From positions 682,001 through 746,000 of the forward strand of contig NZ_CAJNBJ010000001.1 in the NCBI RefSeq assembly GCF_905220995.1: a stretch of 64,000 nucleotides of DNA. Reading direction: 5' to 3'. Under the pieces are notes generated by a model. The model worked only from the letters and a program-made list of their open reading frames with translations. It was not told the DNA's origin and did not search any database. Source of the stretch: Nitrospira defluvii. Lineage in GTDB: Bacteria; Nitrospirota; Nitrospiria; Nitrospirales; Nitrospiraceae. The number at the start of each line of letters is the position of its first letter. The stretch's first letter is position 1. Shown piece by piece: positions 16,765 through 26,018 of this stretch. The position numbers and the translations under genes are program-made.

Positions 16765-19311
16765 TTACACCCAGGCAGGGAGCGCACGTCCATCAGCCGT
16801 GCGCCAATGGGGGGCCCAGGCCAACGCCACCAGTTTGACGGCGATATTCGATTTGCTGGGCTTGATGATGAGACGGTCGAGCGTCTCCGTCAGCGGATCG
16901 GTTGCCGCGGCTAGCGCGGCCGTTTCGGCAGTGAACTGTGCCTCCAGTGCCGACAACTGCTGTTGCAGCGCAGCCACATTGTCTTCGGCGTGACTGACGT
17001 CCTTCGATTCTTTCATCGCCCGACCCGCCCCACGAATCGCCGTCGTCGCCTTGCCGATGGTGGTCGCACTGATCGTCTTCCGTCCGAGAAACGCCCCCAG
17101 GATGGTCGCCCCGACGGAAATCGCGGCGTGCAACTGGCTGCTTCGAGATTCGGCTTGTTGCCGCTCGACCATCTGCGCTGCGCGCCTGATGCGATCTTGG
17201 AGGAGCGCGATTTTCGGCGCGTATTTTTTGCGCAGACTGTCGCTGTGTTGATCACGTTGCTCCCGCCCGGTCTGCTGGAGTCGCACACGAAACTCGCGCT
17301 CCGATTCGCCGGGACGGGACAGGGCAGCGGTACTCGGGCTACGAAAGAGTTCGAGCTTTTGCGTGCGAAACACCCAGGCCGACAGATCGCTCTTCCACGT
17401 CTCATACTGTTTGGCCTGACTTGCGATACCGGGGAGCGGCTCAAATCGGGCACCGCCGACAGGTTCGCGTTCGAGATCGGCCAGGGCCACCTCCGCAATG
17501 TGCGCCTGCTCCCACTCCACGGGCACCGCGCCGGTGCCGATCACCGCCAGACGCATGAGTTCATCCGACGCATCGACCGTCGCTTTGTTGTCCGTAAACC
17601 GCACCTGGACCGCTCCAAACACCATGGGCCGATAAACCAGTTCGGCCTTGTCCGGCTGTGCACTCCGCAAGGGAAGAAAATATTGCGGCACAGCGGGCGG
17701 AACGATCGGACGGGACGCGGTCACGCCCGCCGCAGCCTGCAACGATCGCGGCGTCCCCGTGGACTCCGCAGCCGGACCTGGCAGAGTGGCAGCCGAGTGC
17801 GCGCTTCGCAGCGGCCCCATCACGTGTTTGATTTGTGTCCGAGTCAGCGGCCCGCGCAGGTACGACAGGGTCCAGCGGGTCTGAAAGACTTCCGGCGCAT
17901 CCTCGTGGACATTGTTCAGCAGAAACACCCGGTTCCCGAGCCCAGCCAGTGTCTGCTCCATCTGTTGACGATCAAACTTCTTTCCGCTGCTGGCCGCCGC
18001 GCCTTCCAGACCTTCGATCACCCGTGCCTTGTCGCGCTCCGTTTGGAGCCGACCGATGAACCAGGTGCCGGTATTGGCCAATCCTTTGTAATCCAGATCG
18101 ACGGGATTTTGCGTGGCCAGCACCACCCCCAACCCGAATGCCCGCGCCTGCTTGAGTAACGTCAGCAGGGGTGCCTTGGAGGGAGGATTGGCCACCGGCG
18201 GGAAGTAGCCGAAGATTTCGTCCATGTAGAGGATAGCCCGAAGACTGGTCGTCCCCGATTGCGAACGGACCCAGCCCAGCGTTTGATTCAGCAGCAGCGA
18301 GACAAAAAACATGCGCTCGGCATCATTCAAATGTGCGATCGAAAAAATCGCGATACGCGGCTTCCCGGACGCACCGTACAACATCTGCCCGACATCCAGC
18401 GGTTCCCCTTCCATCCAGGCCGCGAATCCCGGCGCCGCCAGCAAATTGTTCAGCTGCATGGCCAACACAAACCGCTCCTTCGACGGGAAGAAGGACTCCA
18501 GATCCAGCACGCCCACCTTCACCATCGGCGGAGCCTGAATCTGATGAATGAGAGTGGCCAGATCCAAATCCTGTCCCGCTCGCCAGGCGCTGTCGAGAAT
18601 CGACGAGAGCAGAATATGTTCGCGGCTGGTGATCGGGTCCGCGTGAAGACCGATCAACCCGAGAAGGCTGGTCACGGTGGTCCCGATCCGTTCGCGCAAG
18701 AGCTCGGCATCATCCAGCATCTCCGGCGGCGGAGCGGCGAACGATTTCAGAATCGAGACCGGCAGACCCGCCGTGCTGCCCGGCGTGTAGACGGCAAAGT
18801 CGGCGGCATCCCGCATTTTTTGAATACGCTCGCCGCTCTGGCCCCACTCTCCCAACCCCTGTTTCCATAGGGCCGCCTGCTGGGCGGCATAGTCGGTCGG
18901 TGACAACCCCTTCTTCCTGGCGTCCTCCTCATTGATCCAAGGAGCAAAGTCCTCACCCCGCAGGTGCGGGAATGTCAGCAGAAGGTTGGCCAGGTCCCCC
19001 TTGGGATCGATGACAATGGCGGGAATGCCGTCGATCGCCGCTTCTTCCAACAGGCCGACGCAGAGCCCTGTTTTTCCGCTGCCCGTCATGCCGACGCAGA
19101 CCGCGTGAGTGACCAGATCCTTCGAGTCATATAAGAGCCATCCCGGCTTCGGTTTTTTTGCGACCAGATCATAGGGCCGACCGAGATAGAACACCCCGAG
19201 TTTTTCAAAATCCGCGGCCCCGTCGCTCGACGGACCGGTTGCGGGTGAGCCCATGGCGATGTCGGAAGTCGCCCCGGCGTTCGTTTTGGTGGCTTTCTTT
19301 TTCGGCGGCAT
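16765..19311 (-). CDS. HerA/VirB4-like ATP-binding protein (DUF87 type)
   Basis: An 848-residue ATPase. The start at 19311 follows GGGGGAG; the frame is open further upstream but without homology character. P-loop GMTGSGKTG at 74-82, second conserved block VIDPKGDLANL at 100-110, Walker B in LYMDEIFGYFPP, and the sensor-like block LATQNPVDLDYKGLAN. These match the HerA/FtsK superfamily of hexameric pumping ATPases. The C-terminal third is helical and charged with predicted coiled coil and a glycine-rich hydrophobic stretch (ISVGATILGAFLG), and has no recognised domain. No NurA-like nuclease gene is adjacent, so a DNA-end-processing role as for HerA-NurA is not supported here. It is transcribed away from an outer-membrane protein gene. 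Confidence 0.88.
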   Translation of the reverse strand: MPPKKKATKTNAGATSDIAMGSPATGPSSDGAADFEKLGVFYLGRPYDLVAKKPKPGWLLYDSKDLVTHAVCVGMTGSGKTGLCVGLLEEAAIDGIPAIVIDPKGDLANLLLTFPHLRGEDFAPWINEEDARKKGLSPTDYAAQQAALWKQGLGEWGQSGERIQKMRDAADFAVYTPGSTAGLPVSILKSFAAPPPEMLDDAELLRERIGTTVTSLLGLIGLHADPITSREHILLSSILDSAWRAGQDLDLATLIHQIQAPPMVKVGVLDLESFFPSKERFVLAMQLNNLLAAPGFAAWMEGEPLDVGQMLYGASGKPRIAIFSIAHLNDAERMFFVSLLLNQTLGWVRSQSGTTSLRAILYMDEIFGYFPPVANPPSKAPLLTLLKQARAFGLGVVLATQNPVDLDYKGLANTGTWFIGRLQTERDKARVIEGLEGAAASSGKKFDRQQMEQTLAGLGNRVFLLNNVHEDAPEVFQTRWTLSYLRGPLTRTQIKHVMGPLRSAHSAATLPGPAAESTGTPRSLQAAAGVTASRPIVPPAVPQYFLPLRSAQPDKAELVYRPMVFGAVQVRFTDNKATVDASDELMRLAVIGTGAVPVEWEQAHIAEVALADLEREPVGGARFEPLPGIASQAKQYETWKSDLSAWVFRTQKLELFRSPSTAALSRPGESEREFRVRLQQTGREQRDQHSDSLRKKYAPKIALLQDRIRRAAQMVERQQAESRSSQLHAAISVGATILGAFLGRKTISATTIGKATTAIRGAGRAMKESKDVSHAEDNVAALQQQLSALEAQFTAETAALAAATDPLTETLDRLIIKPSKSNIAVKLVALAWAPHWRTADGRALPAWV

Positions 19312-19493
19312 AACTCCCCCAGTGGCGCGAGTAAGCATCGAGGAAGGGCGCGGAAATTCGATCGGCATTCTAGTAAGCACACACCAAGACTGCAAGCCGG
19401 TCGATGGCTGGCTGCCGCGTTGCCGGCATCGCTGTCCCTCACGCATCAATTCAGTTGCGGAATCGGCTGCTTCACTGGCAGGATGCGGCGCGT

Positions 19494-20408
19494 ATGCGCC
19501 GCCGATGGATCGTCACCCTTGCGCTCGCCCTCTGGCTTGTTCCCGGACTCGCCATGGCCGAAGCTCCCCCGCATAGCGTCCATTGGGGGGCCATCGCCTT
19601 TCCAGACCATGACCCGACCTTGACCTTCAGCGCCGCGCTCCTGGATCGGTTTACCGAGTTCGACGGGGAAGGGAAACGCTACAACGATATCCAGGAAACC
19701 ATGGGGCTGAATTTCTTCACCCTGAGCTGGACCAAACCCCTGTCTCAATTACCGGGTTGGAATCTGAATCTCACGGCGGGAGGCGGACCCACGCGTGACG
19801 GGCCCAGCCGGTTTCTGCAAAACGATGTGGTGCACAAGTTTCGCGGGTTGACGGAGGTCCCGGTCGGGAACAAACGCGAGGCAAACGATTTCATGCTGAG
19901 CGGGACCATGACCCGCTGGTTCGGCATCTTCGGCACCAGCGACGTCTTTTTTGCCGGGGTGGGCGGGGCCGGCGGCTCGTTGTATTACGAACCCTACGTG
20001 CAGGCCGGGTTTCGACGGCTGGCCATTCTCGACCCGATCCCGCTGCTCGGCGACTATCTTCGCGTCTCGGCTCTCGCGCGATATGGCCGCCCGTTCAGCG
20101 GCGCCGCCTTTCGCCAGGTCGCCCCGCAATCCTATCTTGCGCAGGCGTCCGTCGGGTTGGGCAACTACCGTCACTGGGATGATTCGACTCCATGGGAAAT
20201 CGAACTGGCGGTCACCGTCGACTCCGGACTGTTTGTGGATCACCAAGGCGATGCGCTGGAAGAACGGTTCGTCTCACTGGCGCTGCGGTATTCCGCCTTC
20301 ACGTTTGAAACGTGGAACGATCTCATCAACCAGAAAGACTACGGGCCGACCTTCGGCGCCCGCCTCACGCTGGACCTGTTCTATATGTACGACCGCTGGT
20401 TCCGTTGA
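19494..20408 (+). CDS. Predicted outer-membrane beta-barrel protein, function unknown
   Basis: A 304-residue protein with a clear signal peptide (RRR followed by a hydrophobic core ending in GLAMAEA, cleavage near residue 22). The mature part has many short strands of alternating hydrophobic residues, aromatic girdle residues and a C-terminus ending in YDRWFR, typical of a small outer-membrane barrel. I do not recognise a family. The start at 19494 is chosen because the signal peptide begins there. It is divergent to the HerA-like ATPase gene (183 bp apart) and convergent with the small genes that follow. Confidence 0.8.
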   Translation: MRRRWIVTLALALWLVPGLAMAEAPPHSVHWGAIAFPDHDPTLTFSAALLDRFTEFDGEGKRYNDIQETMGLNFFTLSWTKPLSQLPGWNLNLTAGGGPTRDGPSRFLQNDVVHKFRGLTEVPVGNKREANDFMLSGTMTRWFGIFGTSDVFFAGVGGAGGSLYYEPYVQAGFRRLAILDPIPLLGDYLRVSALARYGRPFSGAAFRQVAPQSYLAQASVGLGNYRHWDDSTPWEIELAVTVDSGLFVDHQGDALEERFVSLALRYSAFTFETWNDLINQKDYGPTFGARLTLDLFYMYDRWFR

Positions 20409-20461
20409 AGGTCGGACCTGTACACACCCACCGCTTCCCCCAAGCCGTCTCAGGCCAAGAA

Positions 20462-20554
20462 TTACCGCAAGATCCCCACAAACCAGAGCAGCACCAGAAT
20501 GCTGGCCGGCACGCCCAATAGCCAGAGGATGAACCCTTTTCCCATCGGTCCCAT
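20462..20554 (-). CDS. 30-residue single-pass membrane peptide
   Basis: A very short gene encoding MGPMGKGF followed by a hydrophobic run (ILWLLGVPASILVLLWFVGI) and a final LR. The ribosome-binding site GGGAGGTG lies 5-6 bases before the ATG. It is 26 bp downstream of the lipoprotein gene on the same strand, so probably co-transcribed. One transmembrane helix spans almost the whole peptide. The function is unknown. The second ATG (codon 4, MGKGF) is an alternative start. Confidence 0.7.
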   Translation of the reverse strand: MGPMGKGFILWLLGVPASILVLLWFVGILR

Positions 20555-20580
20555 CTGACACCTCCCTTGCACGCGCTCGC

Positions 20581-21009
20581 TCACCGCAGGAGCGACGCCG
20601 CAACCAGTTCGCGGTTCAAGACATTCACCATCTTCAGATGCGCACGGCTGTCGTCTTCAAGGCCGACGGCAAAGAGATCGGCGTAATTCCGCTGCAGCAC
20701 CAACCCGAACTCGCCATGCTTGTCGGCAGGAATGTCATAGAGGGAGGCCAAGGCCTGAACGTATTGTCCTCCACCAGCGGCAGCCTCTTGCCGGAGATTT
20801 TCATAGGCCACCCCGGCGAATAAATTAATCTTCTGCTCCGTCCGCACCATGCCGTCGGCCGTAAAGAGCTGATTCGGGCTCGTGCTGGAAAAGAAATTGA
20901 CGGTCGTATCGACCGTGGCCTTAGTCGTATTACACGCTGCGACCGTCAAACCGGCCGCCCCAATACAGAGGCTTAATCCCAGGTTGTGAATTGATCCGGT
21001 TGGCTTCAT
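20581..21009 (-). CDS. Small lipoprotein, possibly DUF3015-like
   Basis: A 142-residue protein with a lipoprotein signal: hydrophobic segment followed by lipobox TVAAC, acylated Cys at residue 26. The mature part begins with Thr-rich sequence, then FFSSTSPNQLFTADGMV and a helical C-terminal half. From memory the pattern resembles DUF3015-type proteins, but I could not test this. AAGGAGG stands directly before the ATG. A 6-bp inverted repeat (TTCAGC at 21037-21042, GCTGAA at 21052-21057) lies about 30 bp upstream of the start and could be an operator or leader hairpin. It is followed by the 30-residue membrane peptide gene. Confidence 0.8.
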   Translation of the reverse strand: MKPTGSIHNLGLSLCIGAAGLTVAACNTTKATVDTTVNFFSSTSPNQLFTADGMVRTEQKINLFAGVAYENLRQEAAAGGGQYVQALASLYDIPADKHGEFGLVLQRNYADLFAVGLEDDSRAHLKMVNVLNRELVAASLLR

Positions 21010-21244
21010 GTTGACCTCCTTGCGTCTCGCCCCCTATTCAGCGAATCACATGCTGAACACAGCCTCATCTTCACTTGTAGTCGATCAAGCCAAACGGTGA
21101 GCCTAGCAATTCCCCTGGGGAGGGGAAACGAATGGCCCTAGCGAGATCACTCAGCTGGGGGATGAACGGTAGAACCGCGAGAAGCGAGGTATGCTGGAGG
21201 CACCGAGGAGAGGCGTAGACGGGGAGATACCTACGAGGGAACCT

Positions 21245-21574
21245 TCACCATTCTTTGAAGACCACAAACACGGCGCCGATCATCATGCCGAAACCGACCA
21301 GATAGTTCCATTTCAGCTCTTCCTTCAAATAAAGCACCGAGAAGACGCAAAACACGATGAGGGTGATGACTTCCTGAATCGTCTTCAACTGTGCCGCGCT
21401 GAATTCATAGTGGCCGATGCGATTGGCCGGCACCTGAAAACAGTACTCCACGAACGCGATGCCCCAACTCGCCAGAATCGCGATCCACAGCGGCGACTCC
21501 TTGTACTTGAGATGCCCATACCAGGCGAAGGTCATGAAGATGTTGGAGATGGTGAGTAGCAGGATGGTGTGCAT
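21245..21574 (-). CDS. DUF486 (DMT superfamily) membrane protein
   Basis: A 109-residue, four-helix membrane protein of the DUF486 family: MHTILLLTISNIFMTFAWYG at the start, YCFQVPANRIG in the middle and a final hydrophobic segment ending GAVFVVFKEW. Half-size members of the drug/metabolite transporter superfamily such as this usually act as dimers; the substrate is unknown. AGGAGG lies about 11 bp before the start. No operon partner is evident. Confidence 0.9.
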   Translation of the reverse strand: MHTILLLTISNIFMTFAWYGHLKYKESPLWIAILASWGIAFVEYCFQVPANRIGHYEFSAAQLKTIQEVITLIVFCVFSVLYLKEELKWNYLVGFGMMIGAVFVVFKEW

Positions 21575-21600
21575 GGGCTACGATTCCTCCTGGCTCGAAT

Positions 21601-22252
21601 TTATGCGCTATCGTTTCTTGGAAACTCCTTCAGGATTCGGTTGATATCCTGCTCAATAAGCGGACGCTGATTATTTCGATTGTTTCCAGGGAAATAGGTT
21701 CCACTCAACAGAACCTCCTTCCCCCCTTAGCCGAACCCGCCAAATCTCTTTGCGAAATTCACTCACCTTTTTAGACGCTCTTAGATTGAACCGATCACAT
21801 AAGCTTTCGAATGGAACTTTGCCTAAGGCTAGAATGCGTTCCGGCTGAGCAGCGAGCAGCTCATCGAGCAGAAAGTTCTGACAATATCTGATAGCTTGAC
21901 GAGAAGGTGCGTGATCTTTTTCTTTGCACATAGATGGGCACTTGACCGCTGGGCTTAGGAAAAAAGAGTTCGCAATAAATTCGTCGCAGTTTCTAATTTT
22001 CATGCCGACGGCTGATATAAGAGCGGTGAAGAGCCCCTCCCGGACAGCATCCCTTTTGGTTTCATCCCAGAAGTAGGCACCACCCCAAGGTGGTGCAACC
22101 GATACGAAGTAGAGACGAACCGGTCGAACAGGTCTTGATGATGGCTTGCGCTTTTGTCCTCGCGGCACTTTTAGGTAAGGCACCTGCTCAGTTTCGCAAT
22201 GCCTACAAGTCTGAATTGCCTGCTGAATTACCTGCCATTCCGTAATGGCCAT
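21601..22252 (-). pseudogene. Uracil-DNA-glycosylase-like gene with a C-terminal frameshift
   Basis: As it stands, the open frame ends at 21671 (193 residues). It starts with a CRHCE motif and has VSVAPPWGGAYFW, NSFFLSPAVKCP and LLAAQPERILALGKVPFESL, a pattern like the UDG superfamily. Removing one base from the run of six G (minus strand; C at 21721-21726) opens a frame giving RGKEVLLSGTYFPGNNRN and then PLIEQDINRILKEF, ending at 21601. GTYFPG fits the place of the family's HPS-type motif, so the longer frame is very likely the original one. The cause is a real one-base insertion or a homopolymer sequencing error. Base composition is lower in GC than in neighbouring genes, suggesting transfer. 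The exact UDG class is uncertain. Confidence 0.72.
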
Positions 22253-22431
22253 ATGCTTCTATTTGCTCCTGCTAAGAAGGATGACAGCGCTATGTCGCCG
22301 TCATCTCCTCTGAAATCACCTTTTCCCTCTTTCTGGGATGTAAGAGACGGGGCTGGTGAAGACGGCATGGCGGGAGTGGCGAGATGTAGCAGCTACACCG
22401 GCCGCTGTGCAGCACCTCTGTCGCTTATTCC

Positions 22432-22527
22432 GTGAGTGGCGAGGGCGGCCCTCCACTGCGCGCATCGGACGAGCACCGTTTCATCGTGCGCGTTCTGCGA
22501 GCAAGGAGGGCCACCTTCGCCACTCAC
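22432..22527. terminator. Long hairpin at the uvrA stop codon
   Basis: Two 23-bp arms form an imperfect inverted repeat: GTGAGTGGCGAGGGCGGCC at 22432 onward and its near complement at 22505-22527 (two or three mismatches), around a 50-nt centre. The right arm begins at the uvrA stop codon. It may end uvrA transcription or be a dispersed palindromic repeat; there is no long T run. The remaining bases back to 22253 show nothing recognisable. Confidence 0.55.
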
Positions 22528-25031
22528 ACCCCCGCGTCCCTCAACACCTGTCCCGTATACGACCGCTTCACCTTGGCGATCTCCTTCGGCGGGCCTTCGG
22601 CGACGATCTCGCCGCCTCGGTCGCCGCCTTCAGGTCCTAGGTCGATGACCCAGTCCGCGTTGCGGATCATGTCGAGATTGTGCTCGATCACCAGGACGGT
22701 GTTGCCGGTTTCAACCAGCCGGTCGAGCACGTCCAGCAGCCGTTGCGTGTCGGCGAAGTGCAGGCCGGTCGTCGGCTCATCGAGAATGTACATGGTGCGC
22801 CCGGTGGGTCGCTTGGAGAGTTCGCGCGAGAGCTTCACCCGCTGGGCTTCGCCGCCGGAGAGCGTGGTCGCCGATTGTCCGAGCTTCACATAGTGTAGGC
22901 CGACATCGTGCAGGGTCTGCAGTTTCGCCTTGATGTAGGGGATGTTCTCGAAAAACTCCAACGCGTCATCGACCCTCATGTTCAACACATCGGCAATGCT
23001 GCGCCCCTTGTATTGAATATCCAAGGTCTCCCGGTTGTAGCGCTGCCCTTTGCAGACCTCACAGGTCACATAGACGTCGGGCAGGAAATGCATTTCGATT
23101 TTAATCAGCCCGTCGCCCTGGCAGGCTTCACATCTCCCGCCTTTCACATTGAAGCTGTAACGCCCAGGCTTGTACCCACGCACCCGCGATTCCGGCAAGT
23201 TTGAAAAGAGATCGCGAATGAACGTGAACAAGCCGGTGTAGGTCGCCGGATTGGACCGGGGCGTGCGCCCAATGGGCGACTGGTCGATATCAATGATCTT
23301 GTCCAGCGCCTCAACGCCCTTCAGGTCCTTGCAGCCATCGATCTTCGGCTTCTTCTGATAGAGCAGCTGCGAGAGCGAGTGAAACAACACCTCGAGCACC
23401 AGCGTGCTCTTTCCCGATCCCGAGACCCCTGTGACGCAAGTGAACAATCCCAACGGCACATTGAGAGTGACGTTTTTCAGATTGTGTTTTTTGGCGCCGA
23501 CGACCGTCAGAAATCCTTTTGGCTTTCGTGTGCGCTTCGGCAGCGAGACCATCTGCGCGCCGCGCAGGTACAGGCCCGTCAGGGAATCGGGGTTGGCCAT
23601 CACCTGCTTGGGCGTACCCTGCGCAATGATCCTGCCGCCATGGGTGCCGGCGCCTGGCCCCAGATCCAGAATGTAGTCGGCGGCCTGCATGGTCTCCGCA
23701 TCGTGTTCGACGACGATGACCGTGTTCCCGAGATCGCGCAGACGGAGCAGGGTCTGGAGCAGGCGACGATTGTCCCGCTGATGCAGGCCGATCGACGGTT
23801 CGTCCAGGATATACAACACACCGACCAGGCCCGAGCCGATCTGGGTCGCGAGACGAATCCGCTGGCCTTCGCCGCCGGACAAGGTGGCAGCCGGGCGATC
23901 CAAGGTCAGGTAGTCCAAACCGACATTGACGAGAAAACCAAGCCGTTCCCGAATTTCTTTGAGAATCCGGTGTGCAATCACCAGTTCCCGTTCCGTGAAC
24001 TTGAGTCCGGCGAAAAAGTCCGCCGCCGCCCGCACCGACAATCCCGTCACCTCGGCGATGGATTGCTTGGCGATTTTGACGGCCAGGCTTTCCGGTTTGA
24101 GCCGGGCGCCGTGGCAACTCTCGCACCGTTCCAGCAACGTGAAGTCTTCGCCCTCGGATGCGCCAGGCGCCATCGCATACCCAATGCCATCGCAAGCCGG
24201 ACAGGCCCCGTGCGGACTGTTGAAGGAAAACACCCGGGGTGTAATCTCGGGATAACTCACCCCGCACTTGATACAGGCCAGTTTGTCGCTATAGACCTGT
24301 ACCTTGCCCGGCTCCGTGAGCACTCCGACCAGTCCGCCCGCCAGTTTCAAGGAGGTTTCGACAGAGTCCGCGACGCGACGCATCAACGCCTCGCCGGACT
24401 TCATCACCAACCGATCTACCACGATTTCAATGGTGTGTTTTTTCTGCTTGTCGAGGACGACGTCGTCGCCAAGATCGACGATCTCCCCGTTGATGCGCGC
24501 CCGCACGTACCCGGCCTTCCGCATCTCCAGCAACTCTTTTCGATACTCGCCCTTCCGCCCACGAACAATGGGAGACAGAATCTGGAACTTGGAACCTTCC
24601 GGCAGTTCGCAGATCGCATCCACCATCTGCTGGACGGTCTGTGCCGTGATTTCCTGCCCGCACTGAAAACAGAACGGATGGCCGACTCGCGCATAGAGCA
24701 AGCGGAGATAGTCGTAGATTTCCGTGACGGTCCCAACCGTGGAGCGGGGATTGTGACTGGTACTTTTCTGCTCGATGGAAATGGCGGGCGACAGGCCTTC
24801 GATGGAATCCACATCGGGCTTGCCCATCTGTTCGAGAAACTGCCGGGCATAGGCCGAGAGCGACTCGACATAGCGCCGCTGGCCCTCGGCATAGATGGTA
24901 TCAAAGGCCAGGGAGGATTTGCCCGACCCGCTCAAACCGGTGATGACGACGAGTTTGTCTCGGGGAATCTCGACATCGAGGTTCTTCAGATTATGTTCGC
25001 GCGCGCCTTTGACGACGATGGCCTGGCTCAT
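22524..25031 (-). CDS. uvrA: Excinuclease ABC subunit A lacking the insertion domain
   Basis: UvrA is the damage-recognition ATPase of nucleotide excision repair and loads UvrB. This 835-residue protein has both ABC modules: Walker [10 protein letters not shown] near 32 and GVSGSGKST in the second half, signatures [12 protein letters not shown] and [12 protein letters not shown], Walker [10 protein letters not shown] and ILDEPTTGL. Cys pairs of the zinc modules are present (C121/C124, C253/C256, C277/C280, C303/C306, and the CEACQGDG...CEVCKG pair near the end). The UvrB-binding region (about 120-245) is retained. Only 22 residues separate C280 from C303, where UvrA normally has the roughly 100-residue insertion domain; this accounts for the short length against about 940. 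The start lies 9 bases after a TATAAT box, so the mRNA may be almost leaderless. Confidence 0.96.
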   Translation of the reverse strand: MSQAIVVKGAREHNLKNLDVEIPRDKLVVITGLSGSGKSSLAFDTIYAEGQRRYVESLSAYARQFLEQMGKPDVDSIEGLSPAISIEQKSTSHNPRSTVGTVTEIYDYLRLLYARVGHPFCFQCGQEITAQTVQQMVDAICELPEGSKFQILSPIVRGRKGEYRKELLEMRKAGYVRARINGEIVDLGDDVVLDKQKKHTIEIVVDRLVMKSGEALMRRVADSVETSLKLAGGLVGVLTEPGKVQVYSDKLACIKCGVSYPEITPRVFSFNSPHGACPACDGIGYAMAPGASEGEDFTLLERCESCHGARLKPESLAVKIAKQSIAEVTGLSVRAAADFFAGLKFTERELVIAHRILKEIRERLGFLVNVGLDYLTLDRPAATLSGGEGQRIRLATQIGSGLVGVLYILDEPSIGLHQRDNRRLLQTLLRLRDLGNTVIVVEHDAETMQAADYILDLGPGAGTHGGRIIAQGTPKQVMANPDSLTGLYLRGAQMVSLPKRTRKPKGFLTVVGAKKHNLKNVTLNVPLGLFTCVTGVSGSGKSTLVLEVLFHSLSQLLYQKKPKIDGCKDLKGVEALDKIIDIDQSPIGRTPRSNPATYTGLFTFIRDLFSNLPESRVRGYKPGRYSFNVKGGRCEACQGDGLIKIEMHFLPDVYVTCEVCKGQRYNRETLDIQYKGRSIADVLNMRVDDALEFFENIPYIKAKLQTLHDVGLHYVKLGQSATTLSGGEAQRVKLSRELSKRPTGRTMYILDEPTTGLHFADTQRLLDVLDRLVETGNTVLVIEHNLDMIRNADWVIDLGPEGGDRGGEIVAEGPPKEIAKVKRSYTGQVLRDAGV

Positions 25032-25040
25032 AGGGGCGGG

Positions 25041-25049
25041 ATTATAGCA
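25041..25049 (-). promoter_or_regulatory. Extended -10 promoter of uvrA
   Basis: On the minus strand TGCTATAAT is a perfect extended -10 element. The uvrA ATG follows only 9 bases after the TATAAT, so the transcript would carry a leader of about 2-3 bases. No good -35 box and no Shine-Dalgarno sequence are present. Confidence 0.6.
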
Positions 25050-25170
25050 TGCCGCTCCTGCTGTCTTGTCCCCGCCTTCCCTGACAATACGGCTGGGCCT
25101 TGGAAGATCCGACCGCCAGCGAACTAGTCACAAGACGAGCAGTTTAGTTTTTCTTCCGATCTGCCGATAG

Positions 25171-25188
25171 GGAAGTGCGAGCACTTCC
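25171..25188. promoter_or_regulatory. 18-bp palindrome, candidate operator of the di-iron sensor pair
   Basis: GGAAGTGC and GCACTTCC are perfect inverted 8-mers separated by 2 bp. The centre lies about 47 bp before the GTG/ATG region of the chemoreceptor-like gene, a position suited to a regulator-binding site. No regulator is encoded next to it. Confidence 0.45.
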
Positions 25189-25226
25189 ACGCTCGAACCA
25201 CAACCACCCACGATTGTCCGGCCACT

Positions 25227-26018
25227 ATGCATGACGTGCTGAGCCTCTTTAAGCGCAATATCAATCAACTCTTTGGCATTACGGTCGATATCCTCAACGT
25301 CGGCCGCTCACTCCAGCAACTGTCCCTCTCCATGCAAATCCTGGCCAATAACGGCGTGGTCCAGGCAGCCAAGATTCAGGGAGGGAAGGGCCGACCCATG
25401 CTGGCGCTCGTCGAAATCCTCAACAATACCCCTAAAGAAATCCGCCCGGAGGTGGCCGCGCTCGAGCACCTCTGTGCCGGGTTGGCCAAGGTCACCGCGA
25501 GCAGTTCGAATATCGTCTGGCGCTATCACCAATTGATTGCCAGTCTCCTCTCCGCCATGGCGCATGGGGACCGCTCCTCGGCATCCAGCAATTTAGACAC
25601 CCTGTCGCACCTGCGTTTTACCACGGCGGCCGATATCACCCACTTGACCCAGCACCCCTCATTTGCCGTAGCCGGAGCCCTTGAACGCGAGAATCGTCAG
25701 TTCATGGTGAACCTCTGCCAGGCCAATCTCGCGGAATTGCACGAACGGCTCAAAGATGCCCTGCGCTGTCTGGGCGAGACACAACAGGCCCTGGGCGGAT
25801 TAAAAATGATCGGGCTGACCGCCCGATACATGGCATTTTGCATCGCCTCGGAGGCGGCCGGGCTGGCGGAGGCGGAGGCCAACTTTAAGAACCTGTCGAC
25901 CGAAATCACCCGTGTCGTGGATGACCTGGATGGCAAGACGCTCGCCATGAAAAAGGCCATCGAACACGGCCAGGAACTGCTCGATCTACTGCTGAAGGGG
26001 TATACCTATGCAAAGTAA
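25227..26018 (+). CDS. Soluble chemoreceptor-like helical signalling protein
   Basis: A 263-residue, almost entirely helical protein without membrane segments or a sensor domain. Residues 26-66 (LQQLSLSMQILANN, then QAAKIQGGKGRPMLALVEI) align with the hairpin tip of methyl-accepting chemotaxis proteins (ISDQTNLLALNA, then EAARAGE-GRGFAVVA-EI), but the tip is degenerate. The rest has heptad-like spacing. Its last 11 bases overlap the next gene, which encodes an ODP-like di-iron protein. Sensor-less cytoplasmic receptors paired with such di-iron proteins are known from Treponema denticola, where the pair senses oxygen and iron for chemotaxis. The same job, or a related one outside chemotaxis given the altered tip, is inferred here. 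No che genes lie in the window. Confidence 0.7.
   Translation: MHDVLSLFKRNINQLFGITVDILNVGRSLQQLSLSMQILANNGVVQAAKIQGGKGRPMLALVEILNNTPKEIRPEVAALEHLCAGLAKVTASSSNIVWRYHQLIASLLSAMAHGDRSSASSNLDTLSHLRFTTAADITHLTQHPSFAVAGALERENRQFMVNLCQANLAELHERLKDALRCLGETQQALGGLKMIGLTARYMAFCIASEAAGLAEAEANFKNLSTEITRVVDDLDGKTLAMKKAIEHGQELLDLLLKGYTYAK

Noticed and set aside
23379-25127. Long open frame (582 codons) on the plus strand opposite uvrA
   Set aside because: It mirrors the codon structure of uvrA, has no domain character or ribosome-binding site, and uvrA is certain.
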